Notes: generated by a model not told the origin, from the letters alone. Positions 32,722 to 46,055 are shown, counted from the stretch's first letter. The stretch: DNA of 64,000 nt from Siniperca chuatsi (GCF_020085105.1 NC_058057.1:28079042-28143041); one strand, 5' to 3'. Numbers and translations are program-made.

Positions 32722-33085
32722 CTGAAGCATCAGCAGCTGCTGGACTGTGATGAGACGTGCTTCATCGTTCATGCTCCCCTCAGGATGAACTGTAATAACT
32801 CTGCTGATCCTCTGACTTTCCATCTAGCGCCGCCATCAGGTCGACATGTTAACGCGTCCGACACTTTGGTTTCTGACCAAACACCTGCAGAGCTGCTGAC
32901 GCTCCCATCAGCCTCAGCTGCACTCTGTGTTCACTGCTGACTAGCTAATGTTAGCATGCTAACACGCTAAACTAAGATGGTGAACATGGTACCTGCTAAA
33001 CGTCAGCATGTTAGCATTGTCATTGTGAGCATGTTAGCATGCTGATGTTAGCATTTAGCTCAAAGCACAGCTGTGTGCCTTTCAG
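32722..33085 (+). repeat. dispersed repeat with TTAGCATGCTAA core, copy 1
   Basis: Runs from CTGAAGCATCAGCAGCTGC through a block nearly identical to 58590-58830 (GATGAGACGTGCTTCATCG, TAACGCGTCCGACACTTTGG) into multiple GTTAGCATGC/GCATGTTAGC words. The end of the block is also shared with 49340-49555. Family unknown to me; no TIR, tRNA head or coding remnant seen. Confidence 0.7.
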
Positions 33086-36000
33086 ACCTGCTAGCACGGC
33101 TGCAGACTCTTAAGAACAAGACACATCTGGAATTTGATAACATGTGGCAGCTAACCTTCACAATAAGAGGTGGATGAGGAGCAGAAGAGGAGCACCTGCC
33201 CTCAAGCACTATAGTTCACCTATTGTATCACCAGAGTATAACTACTGTCTCCACCTCCCATCTTCTCCTCCCTCATGTGTCTTCTCCCTTCTACTCCTCT
33301 CCTCCTCTTCCTCCTCCAGAAACTGAAGGAGTTCAGCAGACAGACAGTGAGGGAGATACAGAGACAGAGAGAGACAGATGGAGAGAGACTTCCTGCTGTT
33401 TTATATGGAGGCAGATTGTGCTGTAAACCATCAGTGTCACACTCATGACTTCCAATGATTTCGCAATGTGTGTGTGTGTAACAAGCCCAAACAAGGGAGC
33501 TATAATCTACTTATTTAATCTGATCACAAAGAAAAATGTATGGTATTTCTGGTTTGAGGGGGTGTTACGTGTTGGAACAATTACATGTTGAACAGCAGGG
33601 TGCAGTGACAAAAACTTTTTCCTGCTAGCTGTTTCCCCCTGCTTCCAGTCTTTATGCTAAGCTAGGCTAGCCAGGTCCTGATGCCAGCTTTCTACTTAAC
33701 TTTAACCATAGATGTGGCAAATCAGAAAACAGTCATATGAATTATTTACTTGTTTTGATATGAAACTTTGTTGCAGAGATTATAAAATTTAAAGATAGTA
33801 AGGTGCAGCAAGTTTCAAGCACCTGCAATTAGATTTGTATAGAAATAAAGTGAAACTAACGGCTGCCTGGAAGGAAGGAAATCAATCTAAAAGTTAATGG
33901 AGGGTGTGTAAAATGATCATAAGGAACAAGCAACAGTATAGTCCTTTAGATCTGTGATGACACTTGACCATCAGTCAGCAAGGTACTCTGTGAGATACCA
34001 GAGACAGGAAGTGATATCAGGGCTAAGATCAATACCTCTTCGTCTTCCCTCTCTGTCTGGTCTCAGATTTTACGTGGCCTTCAGGTCTGTAGCTCCGCAC
34101 CAAAATCAATCAGGTCATCTCAGGTCTCTGCAGCACAACAGGTCGATCGCAAGTGTGAAATCATCTTTAATCACGTCATCATCGTACACAGAGCTCTGTG
34201 TGAACTGAGGCTGATGACATTTAGAAAATTATTCTCAGATCAGAACTGCAAATTGTGTAATTTAACCACAATCTGAGTTTGGATAAATGCAGTCAGAATG
34301 CCTGTGTGGCGTGGACGCTGAATAAATTGATATGAATCAATAGTTCCAGTCCTGCAGGCAGCAGGGATGAATAAACAGGAACACAGCTCCAGCTTGTTAA
34401 TGAAGGAAACAACAGCAGCTCCTTCAGATCGATGGAACAGCTTTTATAAAACACACAAACCTGCAAGAGACTCAGAGAAACTTCTGGAAGAAATGGGGGG
34501 AAACATTCCTGGCTAATGTCACAGGTTCAGTTCCCTTAACGTGTTACCAGGTACAGTGTTAAGGCCTCAGTCTGCTTCGAACAAAGTGCTTGTCAGATTG
34601 TGGACATTTTGGAAAATATGCCTGTTTGCAACAGTTTCATGTCTATACGTCCAGTACAAACAAGACACAACGTCATGTACATATTATGTAGACGAGTATA
34701 CATGCATATATTGTACACAAAACACCTTGCATATGTATACAGTATAAAGTAATGTCTTACGTATTACATATATGTATTAAAGATTTACATACCCTTGTAG
34801 TATTTGTATCCCTGTTTACAGCTTACAGTAAGAGTTTGATCCACACATAGACATTGTATGTTGTATGTTGTTGTCCTTTGTTTGACGTGTTGGAACTGAA
34901 CAGTGACACATGTTGCTAAACCTGATAAATCAGGTGCAGATGTGGCTGTAGATGGGTTAATCCCAACATTAACATTTCATGTAATCAGCATCAGCTTTCA
35001 GGATGCAGCCCACCCTGAGCTGAGTTTATTTTTCTCTTGTTTTTATATTTCCCAGTTGATTATCTTCTTAGTGTTGTATTCTTCGTAGTGTTGTATTTGT
35101 GTATATTTGTTCATTCCTTTGATTGTTTTCTCAGTGATGTTGTATATAGGCTATCTTTGACTTTGACAGGCTATCTAATTTATTTACTTTGTTCCTTGAT
35201 GGATTTCCAATGTATCTGTGGCAATTGAGATAATTTTTCATAGTTCCCTAAGAACACAGTTTTAGTTTGTAATGTAAATGTACTATTGATATTGTTTTAT
35301 ATCAGGCTTGGAGGTGTGTACTGATTCTGTCACTGTAGACACATTGAGCCTTGATTCCTCTGCACCTGATGAAACTTTTTACTTTACCTGTTTTAAAGGA
35401 AGCTGCTATCAGTGTTGCGAGCCCTTGAGAGGCAAAAATCACATTTACTAAGTGAACATGTGCATTTCTACTGGTTTGAAAACGCTTCGGTTTCTGGGGG
35501 AAGTCGTCGAGCAAACCTTGAAGTTGTGGGTTTGAGCCTGAAATGGTGTCGCATGTCATCACTCTCCACTTTTGACTCCAAATAAAGTTAAAAATGGCAG
35601 AAAAATATTCCGTAACAGAAACGAAGGCATGCTTCTGAATATGAGCCTGATGGTGTCATTCAGCTGATTGCACTTTGATGACGGAGCAGATGGAACAGAT
35701 TGTAAAAACCTGCAGGTCGTGCACCGTGTGGTTAAAACCCCCATCAGTGGGTGTGAGGACAGATGTTGTTAATGGTCTGATACTGGTTCTGTCCATCCGG
35801 TTCATCCATTATCACTAAAACTGCCTGTTTCAACCTGCTGTTTGGAAGACGGCCGACACTCTACAGCTCTTTCATCGTCATTGTCGGCTGAGGTCAAAAC
35901 ACTCCTCTAAAGTGTGTTGGACGAGTCACTGTCAGGTCTGGTCTCTGTAACCGTTCAGACGTTCTGCAGATATTTAAATCATTGCTGTCAACAATTAGTC

Positions 36001-37494
36001 ACATTTGTTTCTGTGAGCTGCAGTCGTAACTGTGCTGTGACAAAGTGAGGAGGTGGAGAAAGATCGGTGGCTTTTCTCCACGCTCCAACACTTACAAGTC
36101 AGCACTGCTGTACACCTCTCCTGTGACAAAGTCATGTCAACTCAAAGGTCCACGAGCAGACAAAAACAAGCAGAGCCCGTCCAGCGATCTCAGAGGATTT
36201 TAGGCAGCGAGCACGTCAGACTCCTTCAGAAAATGTAACCTTTTATCAGAACTGAATTCTTGTCATCAGCAGCAGTTTTAACAAAAGGTTGTCGGTTCAG
36301 CAGCCATATCTCTTTTTATCCATCCCTGAACAAATCAGAGATTATCACACAATAATAATATAATTGACAAAAATTAGGTTTGACTAAACACTGACTGTGA
36401 AGGATTATCTCTCTGCAGTAGGTTTCAAGTCTCTGCAGTGTTTTTTATAGAACTGAAGTGAATCTAATGTTTGTTTGGAAGAAAATCAATCTGCAGCAAT
36501 GTGAACACCTCAGCAGTCCAATAAAACCGATGCTGCTGAGTGTTTGCTGCAGTGTTTCTGTGTGTCACTGAGTGCACTGCTGGTTTTAATGACATCACTT
36601 CCTGGACTCCTGCCAGCAGACTGACTGCACTGAACTCTCTCTCTCTCTCTACATACAGACCCACTGACTCTCGCCCCAGATGGTTGTAGCAGCGATCCCT
36701 CCTTCCTGACACCAGCGTTCATTTTCGGAGGCGATGACCCGCTCTAACGGAGACGGCTGGTTGAACTCCCTCGAGTTTCCAGTTAAATAAATCAGCCTGG
36801 GTGTCGTTCACGCCTCATCAGGAGCTCCTCCTACCGCTTCGCTCCATTTCACCAGACAGCCAATCAAAATGACTTTTACCCTTTAGCCGACACTCTCGGT
36901 TTATCTATTTCATTCTCCTCCTCAATGTAAAGTCTGAGCTTTACAGAACGATTTCAAAACCTCCTCCCACAAACCCTGTTGTTGTCTGGCAGCCATGTTG
37001 GAGGACCTAAACTTTGGGAACAGCTGATTGTGTCTCTGTGAATGTCAAAAAGTTGGACATGCTTTGTGTCCCAGTTGTGCACCTTACCTAATTCTATGAT
37101 ACAAATGTCTCATAAGGAAACACATCATTTCAAACGTAGGAGCTGCTCTCGGGTGTTAATGGTACAGACATAAACAACAACAGTGAACTGTCAACATTAG
37201 TGGCCCCACAAAGTGATTTATAGTGTTCATATGTGTATGTCAATTTGGGTCACTGTGTCCAACAATTTCTGTAAGTTTCCGAAACCGATGTAAAGCTAGC
37301 TAACTTGACGTGCAGTTTGGGATGGCTATTGTTCCAGCTCGTTACCAGCTAGCTGGCATGTTAGCAGTTAGCTCACCAACCACAGCAAGTAGTCACTACC
37401 TCATGGAGCTGCTGTTTTACGAGGATGCACACATTTATTTCACTGAGGCCACTTTCTGGTCTAAGCAGACAAACACTGTCAGTGTCACATCGTG
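33086..37494. other. no gene recognised; small repeats only
   Basis: 33230-33320 is a CT-rich tract ending CCTCCAG, acceptor-like, followed by purine-rich sequence without a frame I trust. 33634-33675 is the GCTAAGCTAGGCTAGCC repeat core. 34650-34790 is TAC/TATG-rich. The remainder is unique AT-rich to mixed sequence with frames below 90 codons. Confidence 0.4.
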
Positions 37495-37533
37495 TTGCAT
37501 TTAGTGTGTGCATTTAACACACACTAAATGCAA
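37495..37533. repeat. perfect 16-bp hairpin
   Basis: TTGCATTTAGTGTGTG and its exact reverse complement flank a 7-nt loop CATTTAA. The arms are mismatch-free, so either recent or maintained. Nothing around it suggests a microRNA-length precursor beyond the 39 nt. Confidence 0.92.
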
Positions 37534-38129
37534 AATTGTTGTTTCTGTGGAGACTTGAGGTGCTTTAACACTGGGGGGAGCTAGGACAGTGGTGTGTCTT
37601 GTGGTGTCATTGCGATAATACATGTCAATATGTTGCTGTTGTGTGAGCTTGCATAGAAAACAATGGGAGTTTAGACATGCATCATGCCACTGTGCCCTTT
37701 TCTCCTAGCCGGACAAAAGCAACAAAACAAATAATACAATATGTGTTAAATCGACTTCAGACATTCTACTGGTTAAAAGTTCTTTAGAGGAAAGAGAACA
37801 CACCAAGGTATGAACCCTGGAACCTGCTATTATGCTGTTTATTCCACCAAGGGATTACTGTACAGCACCATCGACTTCATGTGGGAAGTCACATAACTGA
37901 TTTCTCCTTTAACTAACATTGTAACCATCCTGATGAAGATGGTGTAACCGAAATAATTTGATGGAATAAAAACAGCACATGGAAAACCCCCAGTTTAAAC
38001 CTGAACATCAGTAGACAATGACCCACAGTCCTGTTTCCTCCAGCAGCCGGTGATGAAGCAGGGCATCATGTTGGAGCAGAATATAACTGATGATGAGAGC
38101 AGCAGGTAGTTAAAGTGTTGAGATGCTTT

Positions 38130-38345
38130 TATTCTCCGCCCATTAATCAGGCAGTGTGAATACAGTCTCTGCTACAGTCGATCCATGTGATGCATCGTCC
38201 TGCTGGAAGCCCATATAACCAGATTATTATCAGTTGATAACACCGCTGTCTTCATCCGTCCTCCGCCCGCCTCCCCGCACAGTTCATAAATAATCATTAC
38301 AACAGTAATAAAACCAATATTTACTTTCTTTATGTGGGAGCGGCT
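38130..38345. promoter_or_regulatory. candidate conserved non-coding element
   Basis: Unique sequence with CCGCCCATTAATCAGGCAG, CAGATTATTATCAG, and CATAAATAATCATTAC words between GC-rich patches (CCTCCGCCCGCC). The texture suggests a regulatory block rather than a decaying repeat. Confidence 0.25.
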
Positions 38346-38461
38346 GTCGTCAGGATGGTTTATACCTGCAGAGAGGAATCATCCTGGAACTGAGCAAAAA
38401 CTCAAACTCACAGGGTGAAAATGTGAAAAGCAGATCTAAAAAGTAACAGTACTACAGTGTA

Positions 38462-39515
38462 TGATAAATGGTAAATGGACCTGCACCTGATCTGGACATT
38501 AGTGACCTTGCTAATTACAGGCCTATCTCAAATCTTCCTTTTATAAGTAAACTTCTTGAGAAGATTATATTTCAGCAGTTACAAGATCATCTGAATAGCA
38601 ATAATATTTTAGATATATTCCAGACCGGCCTTCGATCCAACCATAGCACTGTAACCGCTTAATTAAAGGTAGTAAATGACCTTCAACCGATCGATCAGTC
38701 GGCATTTTAATCAATTGCCTTGAAAAATGGGCAGGTCTCAGTGCTCGACTGGTTTTAATCTAAAATAAATTCTTTGCTAGTTTAGGCGACTGTACATTAA
38801 ATAGGGTGTTCCTCAGGGAAGCATCCTGGGTCCTGTTCTCTTTTCGTTATACATGCTCCCTCTGGGCAACATAATCAATCATTGGTAGTGGTTTTAGACT
38901 TTGATCTTAACTTTATTAGCCATTTTAATAAAGTCACAAAACATAATTTTTCCATCTGAGGAATGTTGCCAAAATTAGATCATTTTTAACTCAGAACGAT
39001 GCTGAAATGCTGATACACGCTTTTATTACTAGTCGTTTAGACTACTGCAACTCTCCTTTTACTGGTCTCAATAAAAAGTCTTTAAGAAAATTGCAGATAA
39101 TTCAGAACGCTGCAGCCAGGATTTTGACCAATACAAAAAAAGAGATCACATGACCCCTCTGCTCGCATCACTGCACTGGCTACCTGTATCTTTTAGAACT
39201 GATTTTGAAGTGCTTTTACTTACCTACAAAGCCGTACTTAATCTAACACCCTCATGCAGCCACTGCCTCTCACCGCTATGGAGCATCACTACCTGTTATC
39301 AGGGAAGTCAGCTCACTAAATATTTTTTAAAAAGCCAGCTGAAAACTCTCTTCATTCAGCCTTACAGTTAGCTATGACCTTCCTGATACAGGAGGGATAC
39401 AGTTCATTGCACTGCTGCACTCGGTGCATGTCATTTCTTTGTTGTATAGCACTTTGAGCTGCATTTCTTGTATGAAAGGTGCTATACAAATAAAGTTTCA
39501 TATTATTATCACTAA
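38462..39515 (+). pseudogene. L2-type LINE fragment, decayed reverse transcriptase and 3' end
   Basis: Translation of 38500-38660 gives NYRPISNLPFISKLLEKII and later HST, the conserved fingers-side motif of L2/CR1-group reverse transcriptases. Next come [10 protein letters not shown] (38803-38840), then the C-terminal signatures SRLDYCNSLFTGL and AAARILTNT, LLASLHWLPV. The tail ends in GCTATACAAATAAAGTTT and ATTATTATC. The catalytic YADD region between GVPQGS and the C-terminus is deleted, and frames shift several times, so it is dead. 5' truncated like most LINE copies. Confidence 0.85.
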
Positions 39516-42084
39516 GAGCAGAAACATGTCCTGCGGAGCAGCAACACAAAGACAATAACAGAGCAGATATTCTGCAGTGTAATTGTGTCAATGGGTGGGA
39601 GAATATCTGTGGAGAAGAATCTAAATATTCTTCTTTTTCTTTTCAAATGTAATGTGTCATTTGAATCCCAGCAGGAGTGGCTGTAGAAGAAGAAGCTGCT
39701 GTTTACTCGACTGTAACCTCATTAAACTGCAGAAGAAGAGCGGAAGAGAAAATATAGAAAATAATAAAAGTCAGATAGGAATCAGCAGCAGATGACCAAC
39801 AAAGGGGAGATGAGATTAAACCCCTGCAGCCTGCAGGCCGAGCGTCGCCTGCTGGGTGAGTCATCGTCCTATCAGCAGGAAGGATCAGTCGGTGACATCA
39901 TCATCCTCCAGGAAGCAGAGATGCACTGGACTTCACTGATGTCACCTCCAGTTCTGCTGGTTTAAAGTGGAGGATGACAGCATCAGCAGTATGAGGCACT
40001 ACAGAAATGAGACGAGGTTAATTGTTCTTCCTTTCTGTAACAAGCAGCCGATGAGGTGCGTTCAGGGTTCGCTAAGTTACTTTGTGTTCCTTTGTTTGTT
40101 GCAAAGCTCGTTTTTTGTGTTTCTTTTTAATATTTAATTCCCTGTCATTCTCGTGGCGTTAAGTATCTTTAACAGGTGAATATGTATTCGTGCAGTGAAT
40201 GCCACTACATTTAAACAAATGTGAAATGTTAGCTGTTCATAGATTTTAAGATATATTTAGACAGTTATGCCAAGAATCTGCTAGTATAAGTACAAACAAA
40301 CAAATCAAAAAATGTTTTTAAGTTTATTTTATTTTATGTAAATGTATTTATTTTGATATTTCTCACCATGGGACAATTCTGGGTCCTGACCTGGTGAACT
40401 TAGAAATAAACCATCAGTCAAAGGTGTGCTCGTGGTTACTGTCGTGGTGTACTGAGGTTACTGTCTTCTAGTAAAGCAATTTTGGCGATTAGTTCCTTTT
40501 ACTCTGTCAGACTGCTGAGGACGTCATCACAGGAAGTGGAAGAGTGCAAGGTCGTCTCTCTATTTTACTATTTATTCAAAACCCCAATACAACAATATAA
40601 AACACAGTCTTATATCATCTGCCTTCTTCTCAAAACAAGTAACATAAATGATCAGATGTTCTGCCAGTTCTTTAAACACATCAGAACACACACACACACA
40701 CACACACAACCAACAACAAAACACTAGACACAAACATCACTCATCAAGCTCATATTGCTCAGTTGTTTGGTCTGTTTACATTTTGTTTAATTCAATAATA
40801 GTTGAACAACATTTAAAATTAAATTCCACAGTTTGACCCCACACACTAAATTCAGTTTTAAAAACATCACAAACAATCTGCGCGTTCAACAATCTTTTTC
40901 AGTTTTATTATCTTTGACTTGATAAACTGTCTCTTACTCTATTCTGTAGTATATATAATGGATTTTATTAGTTGTATATGTGGCAACTAACATATGGTAA
41001 AATCTGGTAAAATCAGTGAAAAGTACAACTTTTGAAGTATCCTTTAGTCTAACATATACTTTGCTTTGTTCAGAATTGTAATACTTATCGAATACCTTTT
41101 TAAATATTAACTCCATGTGCCAATATTATGACTTCATCCTCCTTTTTTCGATTCCCAAAAACCATGAATTGGATTTCAGAGCAAAAACAATTTAAATCAT
41201 CTGCAAAACAAAACCAACTGCAATATGTTTCATACTTCACACATATCATTCATATATAAAATGAAACGTTTAGGCCCCAATAGTGACCCACATTTAACCT
41301 TCATGCATTCAGATTTACTGCCAGCAAAAGTGCACAAACATCATATGTATGAATTTTTATTCCTGTAGCCTCAGTTATGGAAGTGCACCTGACTAACTCT
41401 TGGAACTGAAGACACTTGGCTTTTGGATGTTTTGGAAGAAGGTTGGTGCGTAGTAATACTACAAAAACTGTTGTGAATGTGTGGAGATTGTTTGACGTTC
41501 GGTTCCCGGCCTGAATTATTAACCCAGTCTGGCCCTGGGACGAACCCTGCATGTGGGAAATCATATCCAGGCTCTTTGCCTTCATGCTTGTGTGTTTTCC
41601 TTCCTCTTTTCTCTCAGTGTGTTTACAGAGTGAGAGCTGCTGTTGAAGCCTCCTCTCTGCTTTCTCATGTTAATCTCTGTATTGAAGCTCTGCAGTGTTG
41701 TGGAGTTGGTCGGTGGCTGCAGCTGCCTGCTGCTTTATCACCACTCCTCCACACCTCCTCTCTGATGGATCTCTTCTGTTTGTTAGCAGCCGTTGGCCCC
41801 ATAATCAGGTTAAAGAGCCCGGGACCTCTAGGGGCCCCTGAGTCCGACCCTGCTGCTGTTGACAGGAGGAAGATCAAGACCCAGAATACAATTTCACAGG
41901 CTCAAACAGACGAGGTTTCACTGAGCAACTCCTCCTTCTTTCTGCTTCCTTCACTTCTTTTCGTCCTTCCATCAGTTTTGATATCTTTCCGGCTTTCCTT
42001 CCATGTTTCATTCCTTCCTTCTTTGTTTCACTTTCTTTCCTTTTCGAACCTTCCTTCCTTAACTAAGACTTAGAGATTGAGTCG
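39516..42084. other. no gene recognised; microsatellites
   Basis: Contains a (CA) run at 40687-40709 and a CT-rich tract 41930-42062 (TTCC words). The 198-codon frame at 41477-42073 has a sensible composition only up to ~41880 and then turns into the pyrimidine tract; TCTCTCAG at 41618 is acceptor-like. No family is recognisable. Confidence 0.35.
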
Positions 42085-42262
42085 GTCTATCAGGCTGTGT
42101 TCTTAGCTGGTTTCCTTCTTATTTAAATGACCAGAACTTCTATCAGTAGTAGTTTTAATTTTAAATCTGAAGGGGCAAAAAATGTTTCAGGGGTTCCCCA
42201 GGGATCAATCCTTGGACCACTGCTTTTTAATTTATACATGCTCCTATTTATACATTGGTTCA
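42085..42262 (+). pseudogene. L2-type reverse transcriptase fragment
   Basis: Translation gives WFPSYLNDQ, two stops, then [21 protein letters not shown], the segment just before the YADD site in L2-group LINEs. The match stops at a (TA)n microsatellite (42284-42312). A 178-bp relic. Confidence 0.75.
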
Positions 42263-42281
42263 TTGCATTGGTGGCATTGGT

Positions 42282-42283
<2 letters not shown>

Positions 42284-42312
<29 letters not shown>
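42284..42312. repeat. (TA)n microsatellite
   Basis: Pure TA dinucleotides, followed by CACACATATATA. Confidence 0.95.
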
Positions 42313-42322
<10 letters not shown>

Positions 42323-43250
42323 TATACGCCAACACATTTTATAAGTTTGACTTCATTTTTGAATGAAGAGAAAAACATGTTAATCCTCAGCAGAATGATT
42401 AAGTTTCATTCTGGTGTCAAGTACCAAAACCCACGTCATAGTGGCACCTTTTGTCAGATAATCATTTTAATATGATAACCAGCACTGTTCAGGTGGTCTA
42501 ACTGGTTTGGAGACATGGAGACTCCATGATTATAGTTCTCTAAATTCAGATTTTGGTGGTTCTTGATCAACTTTTTGCTTCAAGGGCTCAGTCACACCAG
42601 CATTTAAACCAGTGAAATGTCCAAGCAAAATCTATTCATTTCAATGAAATCACTGCGATCAGCAGATTTGCTCTTGGGCGAAGAAAATCTGTGCAAATCT
42701 TTTGGGTCGAGTTCAACTTTGGTGACCCATGAACTTGTGCCATCGACCAATAACAAACCGTCTTGACAGAGCTGACCTTTGAGTGAATGGAGAGCCAGGG
42801 GGTCCAAAATGGAGGAAGCTATAGTAGCTTATTAGCTGTATCACGCCATCACATTTTGTAACCCTGCTCAGTTGGAGTATAAAATGCTCCACAACAGAGT
42901 CATGGTTTGTAGAAAGTTATTTCACAAATATCTATGATACAAATAATTATGTGATCAGCTATGACAGCAAAGAGCTATTGTGTCTGATTAGCACTAGTAT
43001 GTTCCAGGCTGGCTAGCATGTTAGCAGTTAGCTCTGCAGATACAGTCGTTCAACTAGCTGTGTCGCTACATCACCAAATTTCGACCACAGATGAACTTTG
43101 TTGTGCCGCTATCCGGATCAAGATGACATTTTCTCACAAAAGATTTTATTCATATGAATTTAACTGCATGTGCTAATTTTTAAAACCTTCATCTACCTAC
43201 ATGAATTCCCAGCTCCATAAAAAGCATTTTTTCTTCAAAACATAACAAGC
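42313..43250. other. no gene recognised
   Basis: 42590-42840 begins CAGTCACACCAGCATTTAAACC and reads like a decayed dispersed repeat that I cannot name. The rest is AT-rich unique sequence. Confidence 0.35.
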
Positions 43251-43254
43251 TGAT

Positions 43255-43635
43255 CCTCAGACAATCACCTTTTGCTTTACTGAACTGAGCTCAGATGGCG
43301 CCTCTGATGAATGTCGAGCCACATTACAATTAAACGGCTGCACTCTGCCTTACAAAGCCCCTCTCCATTATAAATGACTCTGCGAATGTGTAATTACACC
43401 AAACCGGGGCTGAGGCTTACAAACACCAGGCCAGCAGACAGCAGTATGTCACAAGTTATTATTTTACAATTAGTTTATTCATTTTTATTGGTGCAGGGAG
43501 AATGTTTCATAATGAAGCAGTCTGGGGGCGCTATGGAGAAGATAATAAACACAATCGTTCTCCTGAATAGGCTCTTAATTAACACAATGAGAATCATTAA
43601 CACATTCATTCAGGGTCCACATGTGTGTTTCTGAG
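43255..43635. promoter_or_regulatory. candidate conserved non-coding element (best in window)
   Basis: About 380 bp of unique sequence dense in homeodomain and related cores: ACATTACAATTAAACGGC, CCATTATAAATGAC, TGTAATTACACC, ACAATTAGTTTATTCAT, TTTCATAATGAAGC, CTTAATTAACAC, GAATCATTAACAC. These are interleaved with GC-rich words (GGGGGCGCTATGG, AACCGGGGCTGAGG). There is no repeat character and no frame. This texture is typical of vertebrate developmental enhancers; conservation itself is not visible here. Confidence 0.4.
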
Positions 43636-43790
43636 ATAAAGAAGCAGAATATTCACCTCAATAACACTGAATTAAACTGAATTAATGATATTTTTTCAGC
43701 AGCGCGGAGGTTCAGATGGAGACAGAAGAGAGTGATGAGGGACTTAATGACAAGAAGTGTTGTCACTAGTCTGGACAACAGGAAAATATC

Positions 43791-44345
43791 CAGTGTTGCC
43801 AGATTGGACTGACAAAAAGTAGCCCAGTCAGAACCAGAACCCACCCAATCATCAGAAAAGTGGCCCAATTTTCATTCAGAAAAGGGGTTTTGTATGAAAA
43901 ATAATTTGTCCTTTCGCCTTCGGTCTTCTGTTTTATCAGTATTAGGCAAACGTATAATCACGGTTACAATAATGAAAAATCTATAGTAGAAGTCATAAAA
44001 TATATTTAAGTCTTTTAGATTACATTAAAGGTTCAACGTTTTCACTCATATGAACAGATGTAAGTCTTGTATCACAGAGCTATGACCGAATAATAATTTG
44101 CATCTGAAAAAGTCGACAGTTATTAGTCATTGCATGTTGAGCTGAGTCTACTGAACTCAGTGTCCTGTCAGGCACCATCATACTGAGAGCAGGGGCTGAC
44201 TTATTGGGATACAGCCTAAGTATTTGTTGGTGGAAACTGCCCAAATGGCACAAAAAGTAGCCTAAATAATCACAACCCGCCCAAAACTATTTTCATCCTC
44301 CCAATTAAATATAAAGTAGAAAAACCGCCCAATCTGGCAACACTG
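43791..44345. mobile_element. complete non-autonomous hAT-like element, 555 bp
   Basis: Bounded by perfect 17-bp terminal inverted repeats, CAGTGTTGCCAGATTGG at the left and its exact reverse complement at the right (44329-44345). The flanks are AAAATATC (43783-43790) and AAAATAAC (44346-44353), an 8-bp target duplication with one mismatch. Eight-bp duplications and CA-G-starting ends are the hAT hallmark. Inside there is no transposase frame; subterminal copies of CCCAATC/GCCC words occur near both ends. Confidence 0.88.
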
Positions 44346-44353
44346 AAAATAAC

Positions 44354-46055
44354 TGACCTCTTTCACGAGGTGGACATTTTGAACACTCAGTGTTAGGAGA
44401 GCAGCTCCCTCGAGTTGCAAATCTAATTTGGCATTTAGCATTTCAGAGGTTGTAAACTGAATAGTTCTAGTATTAATCTACCTTTATTGTCAACAAATCA
44501 CAAAAGATAAAACAATGGTTTATCCATACAGTTGGTTCCTACTGAAGATGTAAATCTTTAAAAATGGCTCTCAAATATACTTAAACTAGACTTGCTAGCA
44601 AGTATACTGGGGTCCTAGAGATTGATGCAATTTAAAACCGAAGGCTCACCAGAGCGAGCCAGTTGGGAAGCTGGGAGTGTTTATGACATGAAGAGCCAAG
44701 TAATATTAGATATATATATTGTTAAGTAATACATGGTCATATTTTCTCCAATTTGGTATACACATCCAATATTGTACAATTAAATCCTAAGATAATGGGG
44801 GAAATGTGTCACAGCACCACATATTGGATTTGCAGCAACTTCAGCATGGTAGCACACCGAGGGTTGGTGTGCCAAATTTGGTGTAATTTGGAGAATCTAC
44901 TGGGGTTTGTGTTTTTAAAAAAAACGACAATGGACAATCAAATTCATATAGCTAACAAACACAGTACAATAATAAAACTGGTTTGAGATAATTTTCATCT
45001 CTCTTAGGTGAACACCCAGAAACTACTTCTCAAAAGTGGGTTTTGCAGGTGGAAATAATTGTGGCCTGCGCTACTAGATTCAGCTCAATATAACGAACAC
45101 ATGGATATAAAGCTTCCCTCTCTGGTACCTACCTTGAAATTTTCAGATTTGTACCGTGCACGGTTTCGGCAGCAGAACCACATTTAGCTGAAATTTGGGG
45201 GGGAAATAATGATAATGATTGAATGGCATTGGTACTTTTTGCCCTAATTAAGTAATTTCCTAAAACAGGACACCTGGACACTTTTTTTTTACATCAAACA
45301 AACAAGGAATTAATCACCAGATTTATCTTTTAATACTGGAATATATCCACAGTTCAGTTTGTAGCTGTTAATGGATTTAACTGCAGACGAGTCAACAGAC
45401 AGGAAGTGTGTTTCTCTTTAATTAGAGTTTTGTTTCATCAGTCGTGGTACAATGAGTTCTGATAGTGAAACAACAGGAAGGATTCCCTTTGCTTTCCAAA
45501 AAACCCAATGTAACTATACAGGACACGCATATGAACACACTCTGATCCGCTATCTTTAATAAGGTTAGAGGAAGCTGGTTTGGCAAAGCCTTTTAGGACC
45601 AAACTGTGGCGACTTTAAAACTATCCCTGTTGGTGCGTTCAAACACACTTTGACATCACAGATATGAGTTGGCTGCTGAACAGCTGTTGTAATTGTCAAC
45701 AGTGAACAATTATTTTCAAAAATTATATTATTAAAAAAAAAATTGTATTAATTATATGCCACCTGAAGATAAAATCACATTTAAGAGTTTAACAAAACTC
45801 CAGATTATGATTAATGAACATCATGATATGGTAGTTTGTTGCTCAGTGGTTCAATAAAACAAGAGAAAAGTTCAGCAAAAAAACTTAAAAAGTGTATCAG
45901 TACTTTATAGCAAAATCTATGCGGATAATGATGATGATGATGAAGTTGGTCACACTGATGGCGTCGTGGCGACCAAGCCCCCTGGCTGACAGCAGCCTGT
46001 CAGCATTGCTAATAGCTATTATTGGAAACAGTGACCTTTGACCCCAAGTAGTGAC

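Noticed and set aside
33230-33430. Possible exon after a CT-rich acceptor-like tract
   Set aside because: The downstream purine-rich sequence gives low-complexity translations in every frame and no donor is convincing.
40687-40709. Short CA runs here and elsewhere (19463, 30006, 46058)
   Set aside because: Ordinary fish microsatellites; noted only where they border another feature.
41477-42073. 198-codon plus frame, the longest in the window
   Set aside because: Its last third is a TTCC-rich pyrimidine tract and the rest shows no motif; an acceptor-like TCTCTCAG at 41618 is not enough to call an exon.
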